Shown here one piece after another: positions 54,350 to 63,492 of a stretch of DNA of 64,000 nt. Under the pieces are notes generated by a model. The model worked only from the letters and a program-made list of their open reading frames with translations, had not been told where the DNA came from and searched no databases. The stretch comes from Streptoverticillium olivoreticuli subsp. olivoreticuli (lineage in GTDB: Bacteria > Actinomycetota > Actinomycetes > Streptomycetales > Streptomycetaceae). Numbering within the stretch: the first letter of the stretch is position 1; each line of letters begins with the position of its first letter. The stretch is from assembly GCF_003391135.1 (NCBI RefSeq), contig NZ_CP031455.1:744001-808000 (forward strand), written 5' to 3'. Made by a program: the position numbers and the translations under genes.

Positions 54350-55126
54350 TCAGGCGGGGGTCGGGGCCGTGGGAGTGGTGAGCGCGGTGATCCGGACGGG
54401 CAGCTCACGCCAGATGTCCGGGGTGTAGAAGTGCCCGCCGGGCAGTACGTCGTGGCGGTAGGGGCCGAGCGCGACCCTGCGCCACTGGTCTCCGGCGTCC
54501 TTCTCGATGACGTCGTCGTCGGTCGCGGAGAGCATCTGCACCGGGACGCTCACGGAGGTCCCCGCCCTGTAGCGGAAGGTGTCACGCACGCGGATGTCGT
54601 CGCGCATGAGCTCGACCGCCATCTCCTGGAGGTCGGGATCCTCCAGGACGTGTGCGGGCATCAAGCCGTTGCTCAGCATCCAGTCCAGCAGTTCCGCATC
54701 GCTGTCCTGGCGCGCGGGGAACATGTCACGGGGCGTCAGGCCGCGGTCGGGCGCGTTGCACGAGGAGACGACCAGCGCCTCGGGCAGTGGACCGCCGGAG
54801 CTCTCGATACGGGCTGCCACGTCGAACGCCATCCAACCGCCCATGCTGTGGCCGAACAGCACGTACGGCCCGTCGACGGCCGAGAGCACGGCCGCCGTGG
54901 TGTCGGCCGCGAGCTCCTCCCAGTCGGTCGCGCACGGCTCCAGGAAACGGCCTTCCCTGCCGGGGTAGCAGATGGCGGAGAGGGCCACGTCCGCGGGGAC
55001 CTTCTCGCTCCACGCGTGGTAGGGCCCGGTGCCTCCGCCGCAGAAGCCCAGGCAGAGGAGTGTGCGCCGGGTGGTGTGGTCCGGCTGTTTGATCCGGATG
55101 ACGGTGGTGTCCTGTCGTGCGGCCAT
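54350..55126 (-). CDS. Type II thioesterase
   Basis: A 258-residue editing thioesterase that clears misloaded or stalled carrier domains. Seen: LCLGFCGGGTGPYHAW near the N-terminus, CYPGREGRF, the nucleophile elbow GHSMGG, and a late His in LPGGHFY. ATG 55126 follows AGAGGG. It lies between the A-T and MbtH genes in the operon. An editing enzyme would matter where one free A domain loads several carriers. Confidence 0.93.
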   Translation of the reverse strand: MAARQDTTVIRIKQPDHTTRRTLLCLGFCGGGTGPYHAWSEKVPADVALSAICYPGREGRFLEPCATDWEELAADTTAAVLSAVDGPYVLFGHSMGGWMAFDVAARIESSGGPLPEALVVSSCNAPDRGLTPRDMFPARQDSDAELLDWMLSNGLMPAHVLEDPDLQEMAVELMRDDIRVRDTFRYRAGTSVSVPVQMLSATDDDVIEKDAGDQWRRVALGPYRHDVLPGGHFYTPDIWRELPVRITALTTPTAPTPA

Positions 55127-55213
55127 CGTGGCCCTCTCTTTCTCGAACGGATCCCGGCCGGGGCGTTGCCGCCGCGGTGACCGGCCGGGGGCGACGGGAC
55201 TGCTGTTCGCCGG

Positions 55214-57079
55214 TCAGCGACCGGCGCGCACGGTCTCGACGTGCTGCGCCAGGTCCCTCAGCCGGGGGTGCCGGTAGACCTCGCGCGTGGACAGGGCGAT
55301 ACCGAGCTGTTTCTTCAGCCGGGCGACAACGCGCAGCGCGATCAGCGAATGGCCGCCCATGGCGAAGAAGTCGTCGTCGGCCCGGATGTGCGCACGGCCC
55401 AGTACCTCGGACCACACATCCGCTATGAGCGTCTCGACCTCGCCTTCCGGGGCGTGGTGCTGCGCCGTGCTCTCCTCCGCCTGTGCGACCGGCTCCCCGT
55501 CCGCGGCCTGTTCGGGGACGGGCAGGGCGGCGAGGTCGACCTTGCCGTTCACCGTCAGCGGCAGGACGTCGAGGGCGACATACGCGGTCGGGAGCATGTA
55601 CTGGGGCAGGATTCCGGCCAGGTGCTCCCGCAGGGCGTCCGGGGTCGGCGCGGCAGCCGCTGCGCAACCCTCGGTCCCGTCCGCCGCGACGAGGTACGCG
55701 GCCAGTTGCTCTCCGGCGGTCGGGCTGTTGTGCAGCGTGACCACGGCGGTCGCCACACCGGGGTGGGTGGCCAGCGCGGCCTCGATCTCCCCCAGCTCGA
55801 CGCGGTAGCCGCGAATCTTCACCTGCCGGTCGATTCGTCCCAGGTACTCCAGGGCCTTGTCGGCGCGGCGGCGCACCTTGTCCCCGGTGCGGTACATCCG
55901 GGTGCCGTCGGCCGCGAACGGGTCGGCGACGAACCGCGTCGCGGTGAGCGCGGGCCGGCTCACGTACCCCGCGGCCACTCCGGCGCCCGCCAGGTAGAGT
56001 TCGCCCTCCTCGCCCTCCGCCACCGGCAGCAGTGCGGCGTCCAGGACGTGGGCGCGGACACCCGGCAGCGGGTGGCCGATGTGCGGGAAGTCTCCTTCGA
56101 TCCAGGTGGCGGTGGCGTCCACCGTGCACTCGGTGGGACCGTACAGGTTGAGCGCTTCGAGCCGCCCGCCGGCGCATTCGGCCGAGAGCTCCCGCCAGAT
56201 GCGCTCGGGCACCGGCTCGCCGCCCATGAACAGCCTCAGTCGCCGTCCCTCGGCGGCGCGCACCAGCAAGTCGTCGCGGAGCAGATGCCAGTGCGACGGG
56301 GTCAGGTCCAGGTCGTGCACGCCGTGCCTGTCCAGGACCTCGCTCAGCCGGCCGGGGTCGGTGCGCTCGTCCTCGCCGAGCACGATCACGGTGTCGCCCC
56401 GGCACACCCGCGCCCACTGCTGAACGGAGGCGTCGAAGGAGACACTGGCGTTCCAGGCGACGACGCGGGGCTGCTCGGCGTACATGCCCGCCTGCTCCAG
56501 GCCGGACACCAGGGATGCCACGCCGCCCCGGGTGGTCTCGACGCCCTTCGGGGTGCCCGTCGAGCCGGAGGTGTAGATCACGTACGCCGGGGCGTGGGCG
56601 GAGGTCCGGACCGGCGGTGCCGGGTGCCCGTCCGCCGGAGCGGGGAGCTCCGTGACGGAGAGGGGGTGCACGTCCGTCGGCCACGTCCGGTCGTCGTCGC
56701 CCGTCAGCAGGGTCCTGATGCCCGCGTCACGGACCATCGTGTGGAGGCGCTCCGACGGATACGCCGGGTCGAGCGGGACGTACGCGGCGCCGACCCGCCA
56801 TACGGCGAGCAGTGCGACGACGAGGTCCGTGCTGCGAGGAAGGCTGACGCCGACCCGCTCACCGGGGGCGGCACCTCGTGCGGTCAGCGCCTCGGCCACC
56901 TGGGCCGTTCGTCGGTCGAGTTCGGCGAAGGTCAGGCTGCCGGCTCCGTCGTGCACCGCCGTCCGGTCCGGTGTGGCCGCCACCGCCTGCTGAAAGCGGG
57001 TCAGCAGGTCAAGTGGGTGGTCCCGGCGGGGCTCCGGGGCCGGCGCGCTGTCGTAGGGCCTTTCGGAAATGGCGGTCAC
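55214..57079 (-). CDS. Stand-alone adenylation-thiolation (A-T) protein, Gln-like specificity
   Basis: A 621-residue didomain. The A domain (about 25-500) has YTSGSTGTPKGVE, the pocket region SFDASVQQW, NLYGPTECTVD, MYRTGDKV and VNGKVDLAALP. The T domain carries GGHS with Ser578. My hand-aligned ten-residue code is DAQDFGLVDK, close to the published glutamine code DAQDLGVVDK; Glu is an alternative. It overlaps the hydroxylase stop at ATGA, so the carrier-bound residue is probably beta-hydroxylated here before transfer. It is the best candidate to load the three A-less carriers of the large NRPS. Confidence 0.92.
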   Translation of the reverse strand: MTAISERPYDSAPAPEPRRDHPLDLLTRFQQAVAATPDRTAVHDGAGSLTFAELDRRTAQVAEALTARGAAPGERVGVSLPRSTDLVVALLAVWRVGAAYVPLDPAYPSERLHTMVRDAGIRTLLTGDDDRTWPTDVHPLSVTELPAPADGHPAPPVRTSAHAPAYVIYTSGSTGTPKGVETTRGGVASLVSGLEQAGMYAEQPRVVAWNASVSFDASVQQWARVCRGDTVIVLGEDERTDPGRLSEVLDRHGVHDLDLTPSHWHLLRDDLLVRAAEGRRLRLFMGGEPVPERIWRELSAECAGGRLEALNLYGPTECTVDATATWIEGDFPHIGHPLPGVRAHVLDAALLPVAEGEEGELYLAGAGVAAGYVSRPALTATRFVADPFAADGTRMYRTGDKVRRRADKALEYLGRIDRQVKIRGYRVELGEIEAALATHPGVATAVVTLHNSPTAGEQLAAYLVAADGTEGCAAAAAPTPDALREHLAGILPQYMLPTAYVALDVLPLTVNGKVDLAALPVPEQAADGEPVAQAEESTAQHHAPEGEVETLIADVWSEVLGRAHIRADDDFFAMGGHSLIALRVVARLKKQLGIALSTREVYRHPRLRDLAQHVETVRAGR

Positions 57080-58110
57080 GCGGCCTGCTCCTCTCGTGCG
57101 GCGGGGGCCACCGTGGGCCGGCAGTCCGCGAGTTCCACGGGGTCGCCCATGGCGACGACGATGCGCCGGTCGCCCAGGAAGGGGTCACGGCCGTGGGTGG
57201 TCAGGATGTTGTCGACGAGCAGCACGTCGCCCGGCTGCCAGGTCTCACGTACCGTCGCGGCCTCGTATGCGGCGTTGATCGTGTCGATGTCCTCCCGGGT
57301 CAAGGGCGCTCCGTCGCCGAGGGCGGTCTCGAAGGGCAGCCGGTCGGGCCCGAACTCGTCGAGCAGGGCCTCCCGGAGCTCCTCGTCCAGGGACCAGGAG
57401 TTCCAGAAGGCCATGTGGTTGAACCAGACTTCCTCGCCCGTCTCCGGGTGCCGGATGATGCCGGGCCGAAGCTGCCGTGTGCTCAGGCCGTCCGACGCGT
57501 CCCACTCGCAGGAGATGAGGCTGTCCGCGCAGTACTCCTCGACGCCTTCCCGGCTGTCGGTCGCGAAGGCGGTCCGCCAGTCCAGGGAGATGTGCTCCGA
57601 GTAGGTGCGCATCAGCAGCCAGCCGGCGGAGCGCATCCGTGCGGCCAGGTCGGCGGGAATGCGGCGCAGCACCTCGCGGCAGTCCGCGACCGGTGTCGCC
57701 CCGCCCTCCTCCGGCGCGGTGAGGCAGGAGAACAGCAGCAGCCCCGGGAAGGTGAGGGTGTAGCTGTTCTCGTTGTGCATCCGGATGGGCTGGTTCGGTG
57801 GGAGGTCGGTGGAGGAGTAGACGTCGTTGCCGTAGCTGCTGCGCGGGGTGGCCTTCTCCCGGTAGGCCGTGCGGCGGGGTACCAGGGCATCCCGCACCTT
57901 CGCGAAGTCGTCGACATCGTTGACCGGGAGGCCACGGAGGTAGAGCGCGCCGTACCGGTGGAGTGCCGCGCGCAGCTCCGAGTGGATCGAGGTGAGCCAC
58001 TGGCACGCCTCGTCGGCCTGCGCGAACCTGGGTACTTGTGTCATCGCCGGTTTTCCGGGCTCGACGGTCCAGGTGGGTATGCCGACGCTGCCGGACTGGG
58101 CAGAACTCAT
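57076..58110 (-). CDS. SyrP-like Fe(II)/2-oxoglutarate dioxygenase (TauD family)
   Basis: A 344-residue non-heme iron hydroxylase. The iron site appears as the HxE pair in RMHNENSYTLTF, with the distal His in VDNILTTHGRDP. The segment LLLFSCLTAPEEGGATPVAD is typical of SyrP-type enzymes that beta-hydroxylate amino acids held on carrier domains. Its stop overlaps the A-T start, linking it to the residue activated there. ATG 58110 follows AAAGGAAA and overlaps the stop of a tiny upstream ORF. The His/Glu pair argues against a halogenase, which would lack the acid. Confidence 0.9.
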   Translation of the reverse strand: MSSAQSGSVGIPTWTVEPGKPAMTQVPRFAQADEACQWLTSIHSELRAALHRYGALYLRGLPVNDVDDFAKVRDALVPRRTAYREKATPRSSYGNDVYSSTDLPPNQPIRMHNENSYTLTFPGLLLFSCLTAPEEGGATPVADCREVLRRIPADLAARMRSAGWLLMRTYSEHISLDWRTAFATDSREGVEEYCADSLISCEWDASDGLSTRQLRPGIIRHPETGEEVWFNHMAFWNSWSLDEELREALLDEFGPDRLPFETALGDGAPLTREDIDTINAAYEAATVRETWQPGDVLLVDNILTTHGRDPFLGDRRIVVAMGDPVELADCRPTVAPAAREEQAA

Positions 58111-58175
58111 CGTGGTGCGTTTCCTTTCGTGCCGTTGCTGGGGAAATTCCTCATGTGCTGTTCCGGAGAGTTCAT
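58107..58175 (-). CDS. Tiny ORF 2, stop-start coupled to the hydroxylase
   Basis: 22 codons (MNSPEQHMRNF then PSNGTKGNAPR). Its ATG overlaps the stop of tiny ORF 1 (ATGA) and its TGA overlaps the hydroxylase ATG (ATGA). GGATGGGG lies just before it. It may be a translated leader that couples ribosomes into the operon rather than a functional peptide. Confidence 0.4.
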   Translation of the reverse strand: MNSPEQHMRNFPSNGTKGNAPR

Positions 58176-58246
58176 CCCCATCCGGTGTCGCACTGCTTCG
58201 TCAAAAGGTGGGGCGTGTTCTGCGCAGAGCCCTCGGGATGATTCAT
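58172..58246 (-). CDS. Tiny ORF 1 with strong ribosome site
   Basis: 24 codons, starting MNHPEGSAQNT and ending KQCDTGWG. GGGAGGAA stands 8 nt before ATG 58246, stronger than most sites in the cluster, with a palindrome CATCCGGATG just before it. Both tiny ORFs begin MN(H/S)PE. It is the first frame of the NRPS operon after the exporter gene. Function unknown; attenuation leader or small peptide are both possible. Confidence 0.45.
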   Translation of the reverse strand: MNHPEGSAQNTPHLLTKQCDTGWG

Positions 58247-58419
58247 GGTGTACTTCCTCCCCCATCCGGATGCGATGGCGATCCCTCGGCCGGGTCCGAT
58301 GGGTTTCACGTTGTCAGCAAGAAGCGCCGCGTCCCAGGGGTGTTCGGGGATGATATTCGCGCCTGTCACATATACGAGAGGGGCGGGCGGTGTATGCGAA
58401 ACGGCGGTGTACGGATCGC

Positions 58420-59751
58420 TCAGTCCGTCCCGGCCGCCCGCACCGGGAGATCCCGGCGGGCGCGGATCGGTGAGCAGTACAGGATCAGCGCGGCCAGCGG
58501 CATGCCCACGGTCAGCAGCCACATCGTCGTGCGCAACCCGAGCCAGGTCCCCAGCCCTCCGGCGGCCAGAGCACCGAGCGGCAGCGTCCCGTAGTTGAGG
58601 AACGCCGAACACGCGGTGACCCGGCCGAGTACCCCTGAAGCGCAATAACCCTGGATGAAGCCTGCCTTGATGACGTTGCCCGCCACCACGCCCAGCGAGA
58701 CCGCCGCGTAGCCCACGACGAAGAACAGCAGTCCGGCGCCCCGCGTCGTGAGCGCCGTGAGGGGGGCGAGCGCGGGGACTCCGAGCTCGAACAGCAGCAG
58801 GGAGCGGGCGGTCCCGAAGCGAGCCACGCAGCGTCGCACCAGCAACGCGCCCAGAACCCCACCGGCTCCGCCGACCGCCGCCAGGGCCCCCACCGCACCG
58901 GAGGACAGGCCGACCTCCCGCACCAGGAACACCACGAGAAGCGAGTTGCAGCCGCCCAGGACGAGGTTGGAGGTGGCCCCGAAGAGCGTGAGACTTCGCA
59001 GGTACGGATCGTGTACGACCAGGTCCACGCCCTCCTTCACCTCTCTGAGCAGCGCGCCGCGCGCCCGCTTGGCCGCGACGGCCGCAGGAGGCGGTTCCCG
59101 GTGCCGGATACGGGCCACGCATACCAGGGAGATAAGGAAGGTCGCCGCGTTGGTCAGCATCCCGTTGACCGCTCCGGCGGACTGGGCGATCAGTCCGCCG
59201 GATCCGAATCCGGCGATCTGCGCGGCGGAGGCGCTGCCGTGCAGCTTCGCGTTCCCCTCCGCCTGGTCGGCCGCGCTGACGATCGTGGGGAGATAGGCGG
59301 TGTAAGCGGTCTGGAAGAAGACCGCCGCCGACCCGGCCAGCAGGGCGACAACCAGGAGCTGGCCGAAGCCGAGCAATCCGAGCCAGGCGGCGATCGGTAC
59401 GCTCAGGAACAGGGTCCCGGAGACGGCGTCGCTGACCAGCATGACCGTTCTGCGGCGCAGCCGGTCCACCCAGACGCCGGCGGGGAGTCCGATCAGCAGC
59501 CAGGGCACCCATGTGGCGGCGTTGAGCAGGCTCACCTCGAAGGTGCCGGCGTCCAGGACGGAGACCGCGGCCAGGGGCAGCAGCACACTCGTGACCGAGG
59601 CACCGAATTTACCGGCGGACTCACCGCACCACAGCATCCGGAAATCCTTGTGCCGGCGCAGCAGTCCGCCGCGACCCGACCGCCCCGCCATCCGGCCGGC
59701 GCCGTCCGTGCCTCCCTCGGCCTGCCTTTCTGCCCGGCCTCTCACTTTCAC
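58420..59751 (-). CDS. MFS exporter (EntS-like, MFS_3 type)
   Basis: A 443-residue major facilitator protein with about twelve membrane segments. LWCGESAGKFGASVTSVLLPLA, the loop GVWVDRLRRRTVML between helices 2 and 3, and the duplicated six-helix layout match the EntS-type exporters that secrete siderophores and other peptides. GTG 59751 follows AGAGGGGG; GTG 59745 and an ATG further in are alternatives. It is divergent from the LuxR-type regulator and likely exports the NRPS product. Confidence 0.9.
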   Translation of the reverse strand: MKVRGRAERQAEGGTDGAGRMAGRSGRGGLLRRHKDFRMLWCGESAGKFGASVTSVLLPLAAVSVLDAGTFEVSLLNAATWVPWLLIGLPAGVWVDRLRRRTVMLVSDAVSGTLFLSVPIAAWLGLLGFGQLLVVALLAGSAAVFFQTAYTAYLPTIVSAADQAEGNAKLHGSASAAQIAGFGSGGLIAQSAGAVNGMLTNAATFLISLVCVARIRHREPPPAAVAAKRARGALLREVKEGVDLVVHDPYLRSLTLFGATSNLVLGGCNSLLVVFLVREVGLSSGAVGALAAVGGAGGVLGALLVRRCVARFGTARSLLLFELGVPALAPLTALTTRGAGLLFFVVGYAAVSLGVVAGNVIKAGFIQGYCASGVLGRVTACSAFLNYGTLPLGALAAGGLGTWLGLRTTMWLLTVGMPLAALILYCSPIRARRDLPVRAAGTD

Positions 59752-59847
59752 GTGAACATCCCCCTCTGCTCGACGTTGACTCGTTGTTGACCACTCGTGC
59801 CTAGGCTTCTCCTCATCGGCGTACAGCGCCGGCACAACAGGAGAACC

Positions 59848-60867
59848 ATGAATATCTCAAGGCCGTTCGGCCATATCGAGCTGAGCCAGGAAGCTCTGGG
59901 TGTATTCGAATTCGCGGCACAGAGGGCCGTATGCGGCCCAAACGACCTCGACACTCTCGGACTTGACTACGACACCGCGGAACGGGTGCTCAAAGAACTT
60001 CTGGAAATGCGATTGCTGTCCCGCGCCGAAAAGGAGCCCGGCCACTTCACCGCCGTGCCGCCGCGGGTCGCCGCCAACCGGCTGCTGCGCCCGATGGAAC
60101 GCTATATCCGGGAACAGCACGAAGAAATCGAGCAGCTCCGATGGGCTTTCGATTCACTGCTCCCGGTCTACGAGTCGGGATGGGCACACCGATCCGACGC
60201 GGAACCGTTGGAGCTGATCACCGACCTCTGTGTCGTCCAGGAGACCATCGAGGAACTGATGCTCTCCTGCGACGAGGAGGTACTGGCCGCACAACCGGGC
60301 GGCCCCCGCTCGCCCCATGCCCTGGAAGAAGCCACGGAACGGGACCGCCGAGGACTGGCGCGCGGCGTCGCCATGCGCACGCTCTACCAGCACACCGCCC
60401 GCTACCATCAGCCGACCGTGGAACACGTGCGGCGGACGACGAGTCTGGGAGCGGAGGTCCGCACACAGGCCGAGGGCCTCTGCCGCATGCTGATCTTCGA
60501 CCACCGGGTGGCATTGCTGGGGCTGCCGGACGATCCGCACGCGGCTCTGGTGGTGCGCGAGCCCCATCTCATCCACTGCATGCGGGCCTTCTTCGACTGC
60601 TGCTGGCGTCGTGCCTCACCGTTCCCCGTCACCTTCGACTCGGCGTCCGCTCTGCGCATCTCCGGTGAGATCCAGGAGTCGATCGCCGCCATGCTCTCCG
60701 AGGGCCTGGAGGACAAGTCCATCGCACGGCGTCTGGGCATGTCGGTACGCAGCTGCCAGCGCCATGTCTCGGAGATCATGAAGGCCGTCGGCGCCACGAG
60801 CCGCTTCCAGGCCGGCTACCTCCTCGGACAGCTCCGTGCCGGCGGGGCCGTCCGGGACCCGGAGTGA
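59848..60867 (+). CDS. LuxR-type transcriptional regulator (TrmB-like N-terminus)
   Basis: A 339-residue regulator. Its N-terminus resembles a TrmB-like winged helix (LGVFEFAAQRAVCGPNDLDTLGLDYDTAERVLKELLEMRLLSRAE). The middle is a helical sensing region. The C-terminal LuxR helix-turn-helix is MLSEGLEDKSIARRLGMSVRSCQRHVSEIMKAVGATSRFQAGYLLGQL. ATG 59848 follows CAGGAG. It lies between the exporter gene and the stand-alone condensation gene and is the only regulator of the NRPS cluster, thus probably pathway-specific. Confidence 0.9.
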   Translation: MNISRPFGHIELSQEALGVFEFAAQRAVCGPNDLDTLGLDYDTAERVLKELLEMRLLSRAEKEPGHFTAVPPRVAANRLLRPMERYIREQHEEIEQLRWAFDSLLPVYESGWAHRSDAEPLELITDLCVVQETIEELMLSCDEEVLAAQPGGPRSPHALEEATERDRRGLARGVAMRTLYQHTARYHQPTVEHVRRTTSLGAEVRTQAEGLCRMLIFDHRVALLGLPDDPHAALVVREPHLIHCMRAFFDCCWRRASPFPVTFDSASALRISGEIQESIAAMLSEGLEDKSIARRLGMSVRSCQRHVSEIMKAVGATSRFQAGYLLGQLRAGGAVRDPE

Positions 60868-60895
60868 GCCCTGGTGCTCCGTCGGCACCGGCCCG

Positions 60896-62194
60896 TCAGC
60901 CCCGGCCCAGAGTGCGTATGGCCGCCGCCGGTTCGGCCGAGGCCAGTTCCCTCACGAGGAGGCCGAGGCCGTCGGCGTGGCGCTGTGCCTCCTCCACCGA
61001 GTAGTTGGCGGGATTGGCCTCCACTCCGATGGCGGCACCCTCGCTCCCGCCGCGTGCGTCGAAGAAGAAGCTCAGGTCCGGGATGGGTCCGGTGACCAGT
61101 GTGTGCACCACGCCCTTGGCCGCTCCGAAGCGGAGATCACGGTCGAAATTCAAGATGTTGACCAGCGGTCCGACACCGTGCTGCTCCCGGGGGCCCGGTC
61201 TGGCGGACAGCGCGCGCCGGAACTCCTCGTAGCGGTAACGGTGGTGGCGCAGCGCCTGCCGGATCCGGACGTCTGCCTGCCGGAAAGTGTCCAGTACGGA
61301 CCGGTCCGGCTCCACGGTCACCCTCATCGGCAGGATGTTCGACATCGGCGCGACGACGTCCCGCAGCTTGCGGGTGGTGCGGCCCGATACGGAACAACCG
61401 AAGGTCACCTCGTCCGCTCCGGTGGCCTGCCCCAGGTACAGGGCGGCCGCCGTGATCTGGAAGTGCGCCGGGGACACTCCGATCCGCTCGCTCTGCTCGT
61501 TGATCGCGTCGACCACGGGCCGCGGCAGATGATGGCCGCCGTGCCGGGCCACGGGCGCGGGCGGCGCGGCCGCCTTCAGGCGCCCCGTGACCGGCCATTC
61601 GGCAAGCTCCTTCTCCCAGAAGTCCCGGTCGGCCCGGCACAGGCGGCCCGCCGCGTAGGCCCGATCGTGCTCGACCGCGACCGTCACGGGCGCGAAGGGA
61701 TTCGGGGTCGAGGGCTCCCCGCTCTGCAAGGAGTTGTACAGATCAGCCGTCCTGCGGGCAAGGGCGGCGAAGCTGTGGGCGTCGATCAGGATGTGGTGGA
61801 AGCGCCGGTACCAGAAGTGGCGGTCGGCCGACACCTTGATCAGGGCCGCTGTGAGCAACGGGCCACGGGTGAGGTCGACCGGCCGGTCGAATTGCGCACG
61901 CATCCAGGCCAGGGCCGCTGCCTCGGGATCAGGTGCGTCACTCAGGTCGAGGACGTCGAAGTCCCATTCCGCCGGCGCCAGCTCCTGGACCGGCGCCCCG
62001 TCGGACCCCATGACGAACCGCGCGCCCAGCGACCCGGCTTCGTCCACGGCGATACGGGCGGCGCGTTCCAGGAGCGCCGCGTCGACGGCACCGGTGATCT
62101 CGTAGTAGTCACCGACGTTGTAGACCGTGCTGCTCGGTTCCAGGATCTGGGATATCCAGATCTCCAGTTGGAATGCGGTCAAGGGGACATGCAC
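60896..62194 (-). CDS. Stand-alone condensation domain
   Basis: A 432-residue free C domain, the normal domain length. The active site is HHILIDAHS (His133-His134, Asp138), where the usual DG is DA. PLTAFQLEIW opens the domain; SNILPMRV and LVNILNFD are later core motifs. The flavour (WYRRFHHILID) is that of EntF/VibH-type domains. GTG 62194 has GGAG at 8 nt. It could release, branch or initiate the peptide, for example by joining the free A-T product to T1 or adding an acyl cap. Confidence 0.88.
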   Translation of the reverse strand: MHVPLTAFQLEIWISQILEPSSTVYNVGDYYEITGAVDAALLERAARIAVDEAGSLGARFVMGSDGAPVQELAPAEWDFDVLDLSDAPDPEAAALAWMRAQFDRPVDLTRGPLLTAALIKVSADRHFWYRRFHHILIDAHSFAALARRTADLYNSLQSGEPSTPNPFAPVTVAVEHDRAYAAGRLCRADRDFWEKELAEWPVTGRLKAAAPPAPVARHGGHHLPRPVVDAINEQSERIGVSPAHFQITAAALYLGQATGADEVTFGCSVSGRTTRKLRDVVAPMSNILPMRVTVEPDRSVLDTFRQADVRIRQALRHHRYRYEEFRRALSARPGPREQHGVGPLVNILNFDRDLRFGAAKGVVHTLVTGPIPDLSFFFDARGGSEGAAIGVEANPANYSVEEAQRHADGLGLLVRELASAEPAAAIRTLGRG

Positions 62195-62376
62195 GTTCGT
62201 CGCTCCAGACGTCTCGGAATCCGTCGTGAGCCCACCCTGGCAGCCACACCGGCCGGGGCACAGGCCCGAGCGGGGGTGGTGTTCGCGTCTGTCGTGCACC
62301 CGAGGGGCAGAGCGCGGCGGGCGGCTCGTGCGTGAAGCACTGGCCGGATGTCCCGCCGCGCCCTGCCGGTTCGGGC

Positions 62377-63438
62377 TCAGCCATCGGCCCTCGCTGCCGC
62401 ACCCTTGAGCGCGCTGTCCCTGACGTGGCAGTAGATCTCGGCCGGGTCGCTGTAGTAGTGCCACGGCAGGGCTCCCACGTAGCCGTCCACCAGCCGGAAG
62501 TGTCCCAGGGCCGCCTCATGGCGGTCCTGCTTGGTCAGGCAGTAGGCCAGCAGGTGCCGGACCTCCGCGACCCTGGGGTGGTCCGGCCGCGCCGCGGCGA
62601 CATCCGCCAGGGCGGCATCGGTCAGCGCCATCATCTCCGGCCAGCCGTAGGCCTCCCGCGGCGCTTCGTCGTCGTTGTGCTCGTACCAGCTGACCAGCGG
62701 GAACATGGTCAGCAGGCTGCCGCGCGGAGCCGTCGCCGCCGCCTGCGCGGCGAAGTTGCGGGCGAGTTCGGCGGAGCCGCACCACTTCGCGCTCCAGTAC
62801 TGCAGCGCGTGCCAGTGCGCCTCGTAGTGGTACGGGGCACGGGCGGTGACCTCGGCCCACAGCTGGTGCAGCGCCTCGTGCGGGGCGCTCAGGCCCTTGT
62901 ACAACGGGATCTGCAGGAGGTACGGGGTGGGGTCGCCCGGCTGGGCCAGGGACACGGCCCTGGCGAAGTCCTCCCTGGCCTCCCGCAGCACCCGGTGGAA
63001 GCCGGCGGCCTGCTCGGTGGTGGTGTCCTTGGCCCAGCCCGAGCCGCGGATCCGCCAGGCCAGCGCCACCTTCGCGTCCGCGTGGACCACGGCCGCGTCC
63101 GGGTCGTCGGGGCGCGTGGCCTGCCAGGCCCGCAGCCAGGTGTCGTCCTCGGCCGCCTGTCGCGCGACGACACCGACGAGGTAGGAGCGGCGTTCCCAGT
63201 CGGTGCCCGCAGCGGCGAGCGCCTGTGCGGCGGGCTGCCACTCGCCCCGGGAGAGGGCCGCCAGCACGGCCTCCGCTTCGGGGTCCGGGTACGCCCGGTC
63301 CGTGTTCTGACGCTCCGGCGGCAGCAGACCCGCACCGAGTTCGGCCGCGAATTCCTCCGTGCGCTTGGCGCGCTTCCTGGAGCGCAACCAGAAGAAGAGG
63401 CCGGCTGCGATGACGACGAGCGGGAAGATCCCGGACAT
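62377..63438 (-). CDS. Membrane-anchored helical-repeat protein of unknown function
   Basis: A 353-residue protein. A single N-terminal membrane segment (about 4-19, FPLVVIAAGLFFWL) with a basic flank RSRKRAKR suggests a cytoplasmic body. The rest is Ala- and Trp-rich and helical, resembling tetratricopeptide arrays (EAVLAALSRGEWQPAAQALAAAG, HALQYWSAKWCGSAELARNFAAQAAA, HLLAYCLTKQDRHEAALGHF). I do not recognise the family. It follows the truncated gene at the window edge by 54 bp and probably forms an operon with it, outside the NRPS cluster. Confidence 0.75.
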   Translation of the reverse strand: MSGIFPLVVIAAGLFFWLRSRKRAKRTEEFAAELGAGLLPPERQNTDRAYPDPEAEAVLAALSRGEWQPAAQALAAAGTDWERRSYLVGVVARQAAEDDTWLRAWQATRPDDPDAAVVHADAKVALAWRIRGSGWAKDTTTEQAAGFHRVLREAREDFARAVSLAQPGDPTPYLLQIPLYKGLSAPHEALHQLWAEVTARAPYHYEAHWHALQYWSAKWCGSAELARNFAAQAAATAPRGSLLTMFPLVSWYEHNDDEAPREAYGWPEMMALTDAALADVAAARPDHPRVAEVRHLLAYCLTKQDRHEAALGHFRLVDGYVGALPWHYYSDPAEIYCHVRDSALKGAAARADG

Positions 63439-63492
63439 GGGCTTCTACGGTCCGATCAGTTGTGAGTTCGTGGATCTGTGGATTCGCGGGGT

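Noticed and set aside
57076..58110. Halogenase instead of hydroxylase
   Set aside because: Non-heme halogenases replace the iron-binding acid with Ala or Gly; here His-x-Glu is present.
46390..62194. Calling the NRPS product a siderophore because of the EntS-like exporter, EntF-like C domain and SyrP-like hydroxylase
   Set aside because: No iron-siderophore receptor, ABC importer, ornithine hydroxylase, DHB genes or iron-box was seen. Hydroxylation alone is not enough.
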